From: Deltaproteobacteria bacterium Ga0077539
Lineage (GTDB): Bacteria; Myxococcota_A; Polyangia; Polyangiales; Ga0077539
DNA: 64,000 bases
Reading direction: 5' to 3'
Assembly: GCA_001465015.1 (NCBI GenBank)
Contig: LNEO01000122.1
Coordinates: forward strand, 47,389-111,388
Below, one piece after another: positions 44,315 through 53,978 of the stretch. A program made the translations under genes and the position numbers. Position 1 is the first letter of the stretch. Each line of letters begins with the position of its first letter. The notes beneath the pieces are model-generated. The model did not search any database. It saw nothing but the letters and a program-made list of their open reading frames with translations, and had not been told where the DNA came from.

Positions 44315-45388
44315 TCACGATCGGGGATCGAAGCTCGCAATTCGGCTGAGCAGGGCCCCGACCGGCAAGACGAGCGTGGGGCCGATTCTCCGAGAGGCGG
44401 CGGGCATCCCGTCGACGACCGCTGTTTCGGCGGACTCCACCCAAACTTCGCCGCCCTTCTCGAGAATGGTCGTGGCTCCAGCGGCGCCATCGTCGCCCAT
44501 TCCCGTCACGACCACCGCCACCGTGCGGGATCCGAGCGCGGCCGCGCTGCGAAACAGCCGATCGGCCGAAGGCGAATACCGATCAGCGGCGTCGAGGGGG
44601 GTGACTCTCAGACGAAGCGCCGCGCCTTCGATCGCGATCTCCGAGCTTCGGTTGCCGGGGCAGATCACGACGGAGCTCGCCGACAGTCGAGCGCCGTCTT
44701 CTCCCTCGACGACGCGGAGGGCGCCTTTGCGCGCGAGCCGCTCAGCAAACGACTTCGTGAACCGCTCGGGCATGTGCTGCGCAACCACGATGCAGTGCGG
44801 AAAGCCGATCGGCAGGCGCGACACGAGATCGACGATGGCCGGCGGACCGCCGGTCGAAGCAGCGATCACGAACAGTCGTTTCGGCTCGTCTTCGACCGAG
44901 GGACGAACTCCGACGACCGGCGTCGCGAGGCGGATGGGCTGCGTCGCGTCCACGCGTGCGCTGCCCGTCAGCGCCGAGCTGACCGAAGCTCGCGGATGGC
45001 TGTGGGCGTTGCGAAGGGCAGAGACCTTCTCGCGCACCGCCGCGCGCATCGCGCTGAGGTCGCCTCCAGCGCGGGGAACGAAGTCCACCGCGCCGCACTC
45101 CAGGGCGCGGAAGACATTTTCGACGTTGCCGAAGCTCGAGATCACGAGCACCGGGGTGGCCTTGGTCGCCATCACGAGCCGCAAGAACGTGAACCCGTCC
45201 ATCCTCGGCATCTCGAGGTCGAGCGTCACGAGGTCGGGGTCGAGGAGCGACACCATCCGCAGCGCTTCTTGCCCGTCTGCAGCGCGACCGATGACCTCGA
45301 TGCCTTCGATCTCTCGCAACAGATCTGCGATGGTCTGCCGATGCAGCACGGAGTCATCGACGACGAGCACCCGAAAGGTCCGGGTCAT
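44315..45388 (-). CDS. cheB: Chemotaxis protein-glutamate methylesterase CheB
   Basis: A 357-residue CheB. Receiver with VVDDS and LDLEMPRMDG (phospho-Asp about 56), linker, then a methylesterase domain with AASTGGP (catalytic Ser about 175), AQHMP (His about 202) and TGMGDDGA (Asp about 297). It removes methyl groups from receptors and closes the adaptation loop with CheR. ATG overlaps the cheR stop (ATGA). Confidence 0.95.
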   Translation of the reverse strand: MTRTFRVLVVDDSVLHRQTIADLLREIEGIEVIGRAADGQEALRMVSLLDPDLVTLDLEMPRMDGFTFLRLVMATKATPVLVISSFGNVENVFRALECGAVDFVPRAGGDLSAMRAAVREKVSALRNAHSHPRASVSSALTGSARVDATQPIRLATPVVGVRPSVEDEPKRLFVIAASTGGPPAIVDLVSRLPIGFPHCIVVAQHMPERFTKSFAERLARKGALRVVEGEDGARLSASSVVICPGNRSSEIAIEGAALRLRVTPLDAADRYSPSADRLFRSAAALGSRTVAVVVTGMGDDGAAGATTILEKGGEVWVESAETAVVDGMPAASRRIGPTLVLPVGALLSRIASFDPRS

Positions 45389-46308
45389 CGAGTCCCCCTC
45401 GCGGGGTCAGCGTCGACGGGTCGCTTCGAGTCATCCGATGGCGACAGCGGCGGAAGCGACTCTGATTGGTGGGCTGATCGCCGATAGACGAGGTCCGAAG
45501 AGAGAACCACCGGCTCGAACGCGGTCGTCATCGACAGGAGAGACTCGCTGTGGCCGAGCAGCAGGACTCCGCCCGGAGACAGTCGGCGATAAAACTGATC
45601 GACCACGGCGCGCCGCGCGGTGGGCTCGAGGTAGATGAGAACGTTGCGGCAGAAGATCACGTCGAGCTTGCCAATCAACGCCACGCGCGCCGCGTCGACG
45701 AGGTTCAGTTGGCCAAAATGGCAGAGCGCGCGCACTTCGCGGCTCAACTCGTGCTGGCCGTCGGCCGTCGGTCGAAAGTAAAGGCTCCGGTATCGCTCTG
45801 GGCAAGCGCGAAAGCTCGACGCTCCGTAGGTTCCTCGGCGCGCGTGCGCGATGACTCGACGAGACAAATCACTCCCAAAGATCCGCACGTCCCATCCGCG
45901 CGGGATGCCCGCCTCGAGCAAGAGCATCGCGAGCGTGTACGGCTCTTCGCCCGTCGAGCATCCGGCGCTCCACAGCGCGAGCCGCCGCGCCCCAGCGCGA
46001 GACTCGTAGAGCGACGAGAGAATTTCGTCGCGAAACGCGCGCAGCTGATACTCCTCGCGAAAGAAGTAGGTCTCGTGGGTCGTGATCGATTCGGCCGCGT
46101 CCTCGATCTCTTGCGGACCCGCGGGGTCGAAGCGCAGGTATCGGTAGTACGCGCGATAATCCGAGAGAGAGAGAAAAGCGAGTCGCTCTCGAAGGCGGCG
46201 CTCGACGTAGCCTCGCTGATCATCGGTCAGCACGACGCCGCAGTACTTGAGGATCAGCTCACGAATGAGCCTGAACTCCTCGAGACCGAGCGGCACGACA
46301 GCCGTCAT
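45385..46308 (-). CDS. cheR: Chemotaxis protein methyltransferase CheR
   Basis: A 307-residue CheR methylating receptor glutamates. Conserved parts: N-terminal helical subdomain, ESITTHETYFFRE, SAGCSTGEEPYTLAM (SAM site) and DVIFCRNVLIYLE. The C-terminal tail is Asp/Ser/Pro-rich. ATG overlaps the HEAT-gene stop (ATGA). Confidence 0.95.
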   Translation of the reverse strand: MTAVVPLGLEEFRLIRELILKYCGVVLTDDQRGYVERRLRERLAFLSLSDYRAYYRYLRFDPAGPQEIEDAAESITTHETYFFREEYQLRAFRDEILSSLYESRAGARRLALWSAGCSTGEEPYTLAMLLLEAGIPRGWDVRIFGSDLSRRVIAHARRGTYGASSFRACPERYRSLYFRPTADGQHELSREVRALCHFGQLNLVDAARVALIGKLDVIFCRNVLIYLEPTARRAVVDQFYRRLSPGGVLLLGHSESLLSMTTAFEPVVLSSDLVYRRSAHQSESLPPLSPSDDSKRPVDADPARGTR

Positions 46309-48263
46309 CGTTCAGCCTCGCTCAGCAAAAGCGCAGCGTCGATCGCCTCTGCGACGAGCTCGTCTCGTTCTGCGGAGCGAGCGCGCTCGAGCCGCGCGCG
46401 CGCCGAAGCGCCAGAGCCAACGAGGGCCCGCACGGCTTCGAGCCGCACCGACCAGCTCCCATGCGAGAGCAGGCGCTCGGCCGCCTCTGCGGCGAGGCCG
46501 GCGTCGACGAGTCGCAGCGACGCGAGCGCCTGAGTCACCACGTCCGCGTCGGTGTGCGCGCACAGCTGCTCGAGCTCCGACGAACCGAGGGAGCTTCCGA
46601 GCGCCTCCATCGTGGCGAGGACCACCGCGGCATCGGGGTCGTCGAGGAGCGGCCGGACTCGGGAGGCGCCGTCGCTCCACCGAGCGATCGCGGAGACTGC
46701 TGCGCGCCGAACGCGCGGGTCCGACGCGCCGAGCGACGCGACGAGCAGGTCCCGACCGTCGCCGCGCGCGCCGAGCACATCGGCAGCCGATGCCTGAACC
46801 ACGGGATCCTCGTCGGCGAGCGCGAACGCAAGCGCGTCCAACGTGCGCGCGGGATCAACGATCGAGAGCGCGCGAAGGGCTCCAGCGCGCAGACGAGGGA
46901 CCTGTGAGCCGAGCGCGTCGCGCAACGCGAGCTCGTCGACCGCGAGCCCTCCGCGGGCGAGCGATGCCGCGATGACCACTCCGAGCTCCGACTGCACGGG
47001 CACCGACGAAAGCCCGACAGCGATGGCAGGAAACCGCTCGACGATTCGCTCGATCGAAGAGGCGACCTCTTGCGAGTCGATCGATGCCGCGCGGGTGCAG
47101 ATGCGCTGGACCAGCCGCTCGACCGCGCGCTCGTCTCCCCGCGACGCCACGGTCTCCCAGAGCGCAATGCTGCGCGCGCCGCCATCGAGCCCGCTCTCGG
47201 CGAGCGCTACGAGCGCGCCCGCGGCGTCGTCCGCAGCTCGGCCGTCGGACCAGCGAAGCAACGAGACGACGCCAGCTCGACCCAACGCCGGGGCGCATCG
47301 CAGCGCGACGTTCACGGCGTCTGCGCCGAACGCTTCGAGCACTCCCTCAGCGACGCTCGCGGTCTCGGGCTGATCGATGGCCACGAGCACGACGGCGATG
47401 GCGTCGGGCACCGGCGTCACGCGAAGACAGCGCAGGGCAGCGCGTCTGGCCTCTGGGTTGGCCGCGTGATCCGCGAGCTCGACGAGGATCGCGGGCGCGC
47501 CCGCGGCGCGCATCTTGGCGCCGGGCTCGACGTCGATCCGCGCGTCGATGCGCTGCGCGAGCGCGATCACCGCGGCGCTGACCAGCGGACCGCCGGCGAC
47601 GAGCGCGCGCAGGATGGCGTCGAACGCGGCGGGCTCTTCGCAGAGCGCCGCGGCGAGCAGCGCTGCGCGCCGGCAAATCGGGTCTGCGACGAGGGGCTCG
47701 ACGAGCGCCCAATGCAACGCTCTTCTCCGCGCCGCGAACGCCTGCAGCACGGCGAGGCGCACGACGGCTTCGGGGTTGTCGAGGGCTCGAACGAGCGCCC
47801 GCTCTGCAGAGGGCGCTGCGATCCGCGCGAGCGATTCTGCGGCGGCGTGCGCGACGTTGGCGTCCTCGTCGGACAGGAGCTTCTCGAGCGGCTCGACGGC
47901 GCTCTCGTCGCCGACGTCCGCGAGGAGCTCGACGAGAAACCTCCTCGCGCCAGCGTCTGCGATCGAGAGCCTCGAGAGCAGCACGGGCGCGACGCTTCGG
48001 CCGATCTGGCGAAGGGCCTCCATCGCCGCGTTGCGGCGCGGGACATCCCCGTGCTCCACGGACTCGACGAGCGGAACGACGGCGGCGCGAACGTCGGCGG
48101 CCCGCGCGATTGCGATGGCCACCTCGCGACGGACCCTCCAATCGGGATCATCGAGCAGCGCGAGCAGCGCGGTCCGCGCGTTATCGACGTCGACGCCGGT
48201 CAGCCCCGCGATGAACTGGCGACGGATCTCAGCGTCGGGGTGACGAAGCGCGGCGAGCATCAC
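46305..48263 (-). CDS. HEAT-repeat protein of the chemosensory operon
   Basis: A 652-residue protein made almost wholly of HEAT/PBS-lyase-like helical repeats (pattern DPDWRVRREVAIAIAR, DEDANVAHAAAESLAR, DEDPVVQASAADVLGA). No signal or membrane segment. From memory, a HEAT protein (Cpc7) accompanies a Myxococcus Che cluster; such proteins may scaffold the array. GTG at 48263 overlaps the CheW stop (GTGA), or ATG one codon later. Partner unknown. Confidence 0.88.
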   Translation of the reverse strand: MMLAALRHPDAEIRRQFIAGLTGVDVDNARTALLALLDDPDWRVRREVAIAIARAADVRAAVVPLVESVEHGDVPRRNAAMEALRQIGRSVAPVLLSRLSIADAGARRFLVELLADVGDESAVEPLEKLLSDEDANVAHAAAESLARIAAPSAERALVRALDNPEAVVRLAVLQAFAARRRALHWALVEPLVADPICRRAALLAAALCEEPAAFDAILRALVAGGPLVSAAVIALAQRIDARIDVEPGAKMRAAGAPAILVELADHAANPEARRAALRCLRVTPVPDAIAVVLVAIDQPETASVAEGVLEAFGADAVNVALRCAPALGRAGVVSLLRWSDGRAADDAAGALVALAESGLDGGARSIALWETVASRGDERAVERLVQRICTRAASIDSQEVASSIERIVERFPAIAVGLSSVPVQSELGVVIAASLARGGLAVDELALRDALGSQVPRLRAGALRALSIVDPARTLDALAFALADEDPVVQASAADVLGARGDGRDLLVASLGASDPRVRRAAVSAIARWSDGASRVRPLLDDPDAAVVLATMEALGSSLGSSELEQLCAHTDADVVTQALASLRLVDAGLAAEAAERLLSHGSWSVRLEAVRALVGSGASARARLERARSAERDELVAEAIDAALLLSEAER

Positions 48264-48784
48264 GCGGGGCCGTCCTTGCTCGGGGCGTCGAGCGCGGGGA
48301 GCGGGGTGATTGTGTTCTCTTCGATCGCGCGCGAGAGCGCCTTGAGGTCGAGCTGCATCACCAGTCGACCGTCGTACGCATACACCTTGGTAAATCCCTG
48401 CGCGACGTCGCCCGGTCCGACGCGCGGCGCCGCGCGCTCGTGCGACGCATCGACGCGAAACACCTCTGTGACTTCATCGACGGCGAGGCCGAGCCACCCG
48501 GCGCCGCCTTCGACGACGATCCACTTGGCGCGGCGGCCAGCGGCGAGCGCGCCGAACCCGAAGCGCCTCCGCAAGTCCACGATCGGAACGACGTGCCCTC
48601 GGTGTTCGATCACCCCGAGGACGATCTTCGCCGCATCAGGGACCGTGACGAGCGGCGTCGGCGCGAGGATCTCTCGCACGATGCTCACCTCGACCGCGAA
48701 GGAACCTTCCGCCACGCGAAAGCCAACGAGGCTGAGCTCGGCGATCTGTCGTCCTTGCGGTTGAGCGGCTCGCTTGGGTTGCAC
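48260..48784 (-). CDS. cheW: CheW coupling protein (copy 2)
   Basis: A 174-residue CheW. The core shows VGFRVAEGSFAVEVSIVREIL, VLGVIEHRGHVVPIVDLRRRFG and GLAVDEVTEVFRV. It couples receptors to CheA. GTG start at 48784. The C-terminal extension (about residues 150-174) is Pro/Ala-rich. A second CheW in the same operon suggests distinct receptor types or array positions. Confidence 0.92.
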   Translation of the reverse strand: MQPKRAAQPQGRQIAELSLVGFRVAEGSFAVEVSIVREILAPTPLVTVPDAAKIVLGVIEHRGHVVPIVDLRRRFGFGALAAGRRAKWIVVEGGAGWLGLAVDEVTEVFRVDASHERAAPRVGPGDVAQGFTKVYAYDGRLVMQLDLKALSRAIEENTITPLPALDAPSKDGPA

Positions 48785-48876
48785 GGTGGGCTTTCGTCCT
48801 ATCGGAGAGTGACTCGAGAGCTGTGGAGCAGCGTGTTTTCTGGCGTCGAAGATCGCAACGAAACGAGCGGACGCGG

Positions 48877-49401
48877 TTAGCTGAGGAGCGCGGCGAGGTC
48901 GAGCAAGATGAGGACCTCGTCCGATGCGTTTTGCACCTCGCCGCGGAGGCCGCGCATTCGGGGTCGGCCGATTCCCGCGACGTGCGAGCCGACGTTGGCG
49001 CCGAGCACCGACGTCGCTGGCTCGATCTCGAGCGGCGAGAGCCGGTACACCTGCGTCACCTCGTCGACGAGCAGCCCGAGCACTTCGTCGTTTCCTTGGA
49101 CGAGGAGGACTCTCGAGGACACCGTCGGATCGTTCGCCCGAAGGTTGAGTCGTCGGCGCAGGTCGATGACGGTCGTGATCTGACCGCGCACCGAGACGAT
49201 GCCGAGAATGTCTCGTCGGGCTCTCGGGACCTCGGTGATGGGCGGGGGCTTCAAGATCTCGCGGACGAGCGCGAGCGATACGGCGAACATCTCTTTGTCC
49301 GCACGAAATCCAAGGTATTCCTCGCGTTCTTCTCCGCTCGGCAACGCGCGCATCCTCGAGCCGCGCGGCGAAAGCTCGCGCGACGATCTACCGCCCGACA
49401 C
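48877..49401 (-). CDS. cheW: CheW coupling protein (copy 1)
   Basis: A 174-residue CheW with YLGFRADKEMFAVSLALVREIL, ILGIVSVRGQITTVIDLRRRL and GLLVDEVTQVYRL. The GTG at 49401 lies inside the end of cheA (14-base overlap); an ATG at 49353 would give a shorter form and is the alternative. It differs from the second copy by more than half of its residues, as judged by eye. Confidence 0.92.
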   Translation of the reverse strand: MSGGRSSRELSPRGSRMRALPSGEEREEYLGFRADKEMFAVSLALVREILKPPPITEVPRARRDILGIVSVRGQITTVIDLRRRLNLRANDPTVSSRVLLVQGNDEVLGLLVDEVTQVYRLSPLEIEPATSVLGANVGSHVAGIGRPRMRGLRGEVQNASDEVLILLDLAALLS

Positions 49402-51601
49402 TGAACGCCTCCAATCCCCGGCGCTCGCCAGCGGAGAGCACCTCGTCGAGCAACGCCGCGGCGTCGAGCACGAGTCCTACGCGCTGCTCGCCGAGGTCTG
49501 TCGCCCCAGCGAAGCCTCGCACCGAAGAGAGCGACGGTCCGAGGGCTTTGATCACGATGTCTTGTTGACCGAAGAGCTCGTCGACGACGATTCCGACGCG
49601 CCTGCCGCCGAGCGCGACGACGACGACGTACGAGCGATGGCTGCCCTTGGCAGGGCGCTCGTGGCTGAACAATCGCTCGAGGCGACAGAGCGGAAGAGTC
49701 TCACCGCGAAGCGACATGACCTCGCGCCCCTCGACGGTGCGGACCGCGCGAAGGTCGAGCACGGTCGCCTCGGCGACCGAGGATAGCGGCAGCGCGTAGG
49801 TTCGGCCCGCGACGCCGAGGAGCAGCGCTCGAAGGATCGCGAGCGTGATCGGCAGCGTGATGGTGAACTTCGTCCCGATTCCACGTTCGCTCTGCACGTC
49901 GACGACACCGCCGAGGCGCGCGATGTTCGTCTTGACGACGTCGAGCCCCACGCCGCGTCCTGAGAGATCGGTGACAGCGTCTCGCGTCGAGAAGCCTGGC
50001 AAGAACAGGTAGTTGATCGCGTCGCGCGGCGAAATCTCTCGCGCTTGCTCCTCGGTGAGCAGGCCTCTTTTCAGCGCGGTCGCGAGCACCCGATCGTGAT
50101 CGACGCCCGCGCCGTCGTCCTCGATCTCGATGATCACGTGATTGCCGGCTTGAAACGCGTTGAGCGCGATCGTCCCCTCGATGGGCTTTCCGAGCGCCGC
50201 GCGGTTGCCTTGCGGCTCGATGCCGTGGTCGATCGAGTTGCGGACGATGTGCAGCAGCGGGTCCGACAGCTCTTCGACGATGAGCTTGTCGACCTCGGTC
50301 TCGGCGCCCGTGACGACGAGCCGAATCTCCTTCTCGTTTTGCCGCGCGATTTGCCGAACCGCGCGCGCCAGCCGCTCGAAGACCTGACCGAGCGGCACCA
50401 TTCGGACCTCGAGGATCCCCGACTGCATCTCGGCCAGGTTGCGGTCGAACGCTCGGTGCAGTCTGTGGAGCTCCGAGGTCAGGTCGCGAAACGTCGCGTG
50501 TTGACGGAGCCGCTCGGTAAGCCGAGCGAGCGAACCGCGCACGATCGCGAGCTCTCCGAGCACGTTCATCAGGTGGTCGAGCCGTCGAATGTCGACTCGG
50601 ACGGTGTGCGCCATGCGCCCCGCCGCCACGGCTCGCGAGGCTTCGTCCTCGGGCTTGGGCGGGACGGGTGTCTTGATTCCGCCCGCGTGCTTGGACTCAC
50701 GCAGCGCGGTTCGCTCGTTGGTCGGCGGATCTCCGAACGGCTTGTCCAGCGCGAGCGGGATCGAGTCTCGGTCCGTCGGAGCCCGCGGCGGCGGCGGAAG
50801 CGCGGGCGACTGCGGCACCTCCGGCGCGGCCGGAAGACTCGTGTGCGAGCCGGCGTTCTTCCGAGCGATCCGGTGAATCGTGACGTCCTGACCCTCCAGC
50901 CGGTTTCGCAGCTGCTCGAGCGGCGAGGCGCTCGCGTACAGGATGTCGAGCTCGAAGAGCGTCCCGTCCGCCGGAAGGTCGCCGGTGGGCAGGTACGCGA
51001 TGATCTCGCCGAGCGGCTTGGCGAGCTGCTTGAGCTCGTCGAGGGCCTTGTCGATCCGATCGATCGGAAACCGCGCGCGCAGCCGGTACAGCGGCGTGCC
51101 GTTGCGAACGTTGGTCCTGAGCCTGTGCTCTTCGTGCTCGGTCAGAACCCGGACGATGTCGGGGTCGAGGTCGAACGGCGCGAGCTCGTCGTCGACCTTT
51201 TCTGCCCCCGCCCCGGCGCCGCTCTTCAAGCTCGCGAGCAACGAAGGGAGCTCGGAGTCGTCGTCGGCCTCTCCTCGCCGCGCAGACGCGAGCATCCGGC
51301 CCAACAATTCAACGGCGCGAAAGAGCACATCGAGCACCGAGCTCGTGACGCTCACGCGCCCCATGCGCATGTCATCGAGCCGGTTCTCCAGCTCGTGCGT
51401 CAGCGTCCCGAGGCGACTGAGTCCGAACAGCCCCGACAGCCCCTTGAGCGTATGAACGCTGCGAAAGATATCGTTGATGAGCTCGGGGTCTTCGCCGCCT
51501 CCGCGCGCAGAGGTCTCGAGCGCGAGCAGGTCCCGCGCAAGGGCGTCGATGAGCTCCTGCGCCTCCCCAAAAAACTCGTCCTTCGCGTCTCCTGCGTTCA
51601 T
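49388..51601 (-). CDS. cheA: Chemotaxis histidine kinase CheA
   Basis: A 737-residue CheA. Hpt (P1) with FRSVHTLKG (phospho-His50), a P2-like region (about 150-235), a Pro-rich linker, P3 dimerisation, P4 ATPase (LLHIVRNSIDHGIE, DDGAGVD, GRGVGLDVV) and a C-terminal CheW-like P5 (LLLGVAGRTYALPLSSV). It autophosphorylates and passes phosphate to CheY and CheB. No receiver domain is fused. ATG at 51601, 22 bases after the CheY stop. Confidence 0.95.
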   Translation of the reverse strand: MNAGDAKDEFFGEAQELIDALARDLLALETSARGGGEDPELINDIFRSVHTLKGLSGLFGLSRLGTLTHELENRLDDMRMGRVSVTSSVLDVLFRAVELLGRMLASARRGEADDDSELPSLLASLKSGAGAGAEKVDDELAPFDLDPDIVRVLTEHEEHRLRTNVRNGTPLYRLRARFPIDRIDKALDELKQLAKPLGEIIAYLPTGDLPADGTLFELDILYASASPLEQLRNRLEGQDVTIHRIARKNAGSHTSLPAAPEVPQSPALPPPPRAPTDRDSIPLALDKPFGDPPTNERTALRESKHAGGIKTPVPPKPEDEASRAVAAGRMAHTVRVDIRRLDHLMNVLGELAIVRGSLARLTERLRQHATFRDLTSELHRLHRAFDRNLAEMQSGILEVRMVPLGQVFERLARAVRQIARQNEKEIRLVVTGAETEVDKLIVEELSDPLLHIVRNSIDHGIEPQGNRAALGKPIEGTIALNAFQAGNHVIIEIEDDGAGVDHDRVLATALKRGLLTEEQAREISPRDAINYLFLPGFSTRDAVTDLSGRGVGLDVVKTNIARLGGVVDVQSERGIGTKFTITLPITLAILRALLLGVAGRTYALPLSSVAEATVLDLRAVRTVEGREVMSLRGETLPLCRLERLFSHERPAKGSHRSYVVVVALGGRRVGIVVDELFGQQDIVIKALGPSLSSVRGFAGATDLGEQRVGLVLDAAALLDEVLSAGERRGLEAFSVGR

Positions 51602-51623
51602 CGTCAGCGATCCGCCCGTCTGC

Positions 51624-51992
51624 TCAGCCAGCCGCCTGAATCAACGGTTCGATTGTCGCGAGCAGCGCCGCGGGCGCGAACGGCTTGGTCACGTACGCGT
51701 TGGCCCCGAGCGAGAGCCCGCGGGCGCGGTCGCTTTCGCGTCCCTCGGTGCTGATGAGGACGATCGGCGTCGCGCGATGGCTGCTGCGCCGAATCACGCT
51801 CACCAGCTCGAGTCCTGACAAGTCCGGCATGTTGATGTCCGTGACGACCGCCGCGTAGGGGCCGCGCGGCAACAACCTCAAGGCGTCGAGCCCCGAGGTC
51901 GCTTCGACCACCTCGTGCCCGCCGGCTTCGAGCGCCGCGCGGACGTAGGCCCGCATCGCGGCGGAGTCTTCGACGACAAGTATCGGGTTCAC
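51624..51992 (-). CDS. cheY: CheY-like response regulator upstream of cheA
   Basis: A 122-residue single receiver with VVEDSAAM, phospho-Asp52 (VVTDINMP), ISTEGRE and Lys in YVTKPF. Start is a GTG. It shares TDINMP with the other CheY of the cluster. It lies 22 bases before cheA and is the first of the chemosensory genes. Probable output or phosphate sink. Confidence 0.9.
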   Translation of the reverse strand: MNPILVVEDSAAMRAYVRAALEAGGHEVVEATSGLDALRLLPRGPYAAVVTDINMPDLSGLELVSVIRRSSHRATPIVLISTEGRESDRARGLSLGANAYVTKPFAPAALLATIEPLIQAAG

Positions 51993-52016
51993 CGTGAGTC
52001 GAGTCTAACAGCCCGC

Positions 52017-52349
52017 TCAGCGCGGCAACACACCTTCTCGTCCAGACCGTTCAGCGTGAGAGCCCAGCCGTCGCAGGTACTCCCACGTGTAGATCCCGGA
52101 CTCGTGCCCGTCCGCCCAGCGAAAGCACAAAGCGTAATTTCCGACCTCGACGATGTCGTCGATCTCTGCGTTGCCGCCGGCGCGAAACGCGATCGTGCCC
52201 GAATGGCCCTGGCACCCCGCGCAGGGGCAATACCCGCGCAGCATCTCGTTGGCGACGCGGGTGACTGTCCCATCGGACCACGCCACTTCGGTCACGTCCG
52301 CGCCGCGTGGCGCGCGCACCTCGGTCGGAAACACCTGTCCGTCGCTCAC
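52017..52349 (-). CDS. DUF971 family protein
   Basis: A 110-residue protein of the DUF971/GBBH-like N-terminal family: VTEVAWSDGTVTRVANEMLRGYC cut at about 18-40, then CPCAGCQGHSG and YTWEYLRRL. These small beta proteins bind metal and often sit beside iron-sulfur or metabolic genes. The GTG start overlaps the kinase stop (GTGA). Confidence 0.82.
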   Translation of the reverse strand: MSDGQVFPTEVRAPRGADVTEVAWSDGTVTRVANEMLRGYCPCAGCQGHSGTIAFRAGGNAEIDDIVEVGNYALCFRWADGHESGIYTWEYLRRLGSHAERSGREGVLPR

Positions 52350-53293
52350 GTTTCGTCGCCAACCATGCCCGAAAACAACGAACGATGCACGCCTGTCGTC
52401 GCGCCCAAGCAGGTCACGCACGCGCCGCCCGCGAGGCAGGCATTGGTGAGCAACCGGCGCCACGCTCGATCATCGAGCGCGCTCGGCGGAGAGTCGTAGG
52501 CGTCCAGCCCCGCCAGGAGCGCTCCCACGAAGGCGTCCCCTGCCCCCGTCGCGTCGACGAGGGCGACGCTCGGAGCCGCAACCGAAAGCGTTCTGTCGCC
52601 GACCCGCGCAGAAGCGCCGCGCTCGGCGCGAGTGAGCACGCACACCGCCGTGGGCGCCAGCAATGCGAGCGATTCGAGCGTCGTCGGCAGACCGAGCAAC
52701 GCCAGGTCTTCTTCGCTGGCTTTCACGAGCGAGGCGCGCGCGGCGAGCGCGTCGATCGCTGCGCGTAGCGCGTCTTTCGACGCCCACAGGCCGGGTCTCA
52801 CGTTGAGGTCGAGGGACACCCGAACGCCGCCTGCTTGCGCGCACTCGAGCACGCGCAGCGTCGTGCTCGTCCTCGGCTCGGCGCGCATGCTGCTCGACGC
52901 GAGATGGAGCCAGCGCGCCCCATCGAGCGCGTCTGGAACAAGGTGGGCCACGGTCATCGCTCCGTCCGCCCCGCCGGCGCGGTAGGAGAGAAACGCGCGC
53001 GTTCCGTCGGCGCGGGTCGTGACAAAGGTCACCGGCGTTCGAGCGGACTCGATCGTCGCGAGGGCGCGCGTGTCGACGCCCTCGCTCACGAGCGACCGCC
53101 GCAGGCGATCGGCCCATCGGTCGTTGCCGACCGCGCCAATGAATCGGACGGAAGCCCCGGCCCGAGCGGCCACCACCGCGACGTTGCACGTCGAGCCGCC
53201 AACATGCGGATCGAACGCAGTGGCCTCGTCGATTTCGGCCCCCACCGGGACGGCGAACAAATCGATGATCGCGTCGCCGTAACAAGCGATCAC
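52346..53293 (-). CDS. PfkB-family sugar or nucleoside kinase
   Basis: A 315-residue PfkB kinase. N-terminal GDAIIDLFAVPVG, the GGSTCNVAVVAARAG signature, and the C-terminal DATGAGDAFVGALLAG motif with catalytic Asp. The substrate (fructose, ribose, adenosine or other) is not clear. The GTG at 53293 has AGGGGG upstream; a GTG at 53335 would add 14 residues. It is in a run with rlmE and DUF971. Confidence 0.88.
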   Translation of the reverse strand: MIACYGDAIIDLFAVPVGAEIDEATAFDPHVGGSTCNVAVVAARAGASVRFIGAVGNDRWADRLRRSLVSEGVDTRALATIESARTPVTFVTTRADGTRAFLSYRAGGADGAMTVAHLVPDALDGARWLHLASSSMRAEPRTSTTLRVLECAQAGGVRVSLDLNVRPGLWASKDALRAAIDALAARASLVKASEEDLALLGLPTTLESLALLAPTAVCVLTRAERGASARVGDRTLSVAAPSVALVDATGAGDAFVGALLAGLDAYDSPPSALDDRAWRRLLTNACLAGGACVTCLGATTGVHRSLFSGMVGDET

Positions 53294-53339
53294 GGCGCCC
53301 CCTGGGGGGCGGACGCGTCGATTCGTGTCGCACACACAA

Positions 53340-53966
53340 TCATGTTGCGTCCTTTTTCGCTGCCCCTTCAGGCGCGCCGGCCGGCCCCTTTCGGCCGATG
53401 CCTACGAGAAAGGCCTCGACGCTCTCGCTCCTCGACGCCTCTGGTTTGATGAGCCGCACCTCGTCGAAGAGCGTTCGCATCCGCGCGCGCAGCGGCTCGA
53501 AGCCTTCGCCTCGAAAGATCTTGGCCACCATCGTTCCACCAGGGACGAGCAACCGCTCGGACACATCGAGCACCCGCTCGACGAGCTCTTCGGACCGCGC
53601 CGCGTCGGCGAAGGCGATCCCCGAGGTGTGCGGCGCCATGTCGCTCATCACGACGTCGAACGGCCCGTATGGGTCCAGCACCGACAGGTCGCCGAGCGCG
53701 TCCATCACGAGCGCGACCACGTTGGGCCCCACCGGAACGCGAAGCGGCTCGAGGTCGACCGCGACGACCTTCCCCTTCGCTCCGACTTTCGGCGCAGCGT
53801 ATTGGGTCCAGGACCCGGGCGCGGCGCCGAGGTCGAGCACGCGCAGTCCAGGTCGGAGGAGTTTGGTGCGCCGGTCGATCTCTTCGAGCTTGTAAACCGA
53901 GCGCGCCGCGAAGCCCTCGGACTTCGCCTTCTTGGTGTACCGGTCAGCGGGACGCTTGTAGGTCAC
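53340..53966 (-). CDS. rlmE: 23S rRNA 2'-O-ribose methyltransferase RlmE
   Basis: A 208-residue RrmJ/FtsJ methyltransferase acting on U2552 of 23S rRNA in the 50S subunit. The SAM site VLDLGAAPGSW, YKLEEID, VMSDMAPHTSG and MVAKIFRG show the family K-D-K-E layout. Start is a GTG 12 bases after the rplC stop, consistent with a ribosome-assembly operon. Confidence 0.92.
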   Translation of the reverse strand: MTYKRPADRYTKKAKSEGFAARSVYKLEEIDRRTKLLRPGLRVLDLGAAPGSWTQYAAPKVGAKGKVVAVDLEPLRVPVGPNVVALVMDALGDLSVLDPYGPFDVVMSDMAPHTSGIAFADAARSEELVERVLDVSERLLVPGGTMVAKIFRGEGFEPLRARMRTLFDEVRLIKPEASRSESVEAFLVGIGRKGPAGAPEGAAKKDAT

Positions 53967-53978
53967 GCAGACTCAGTA

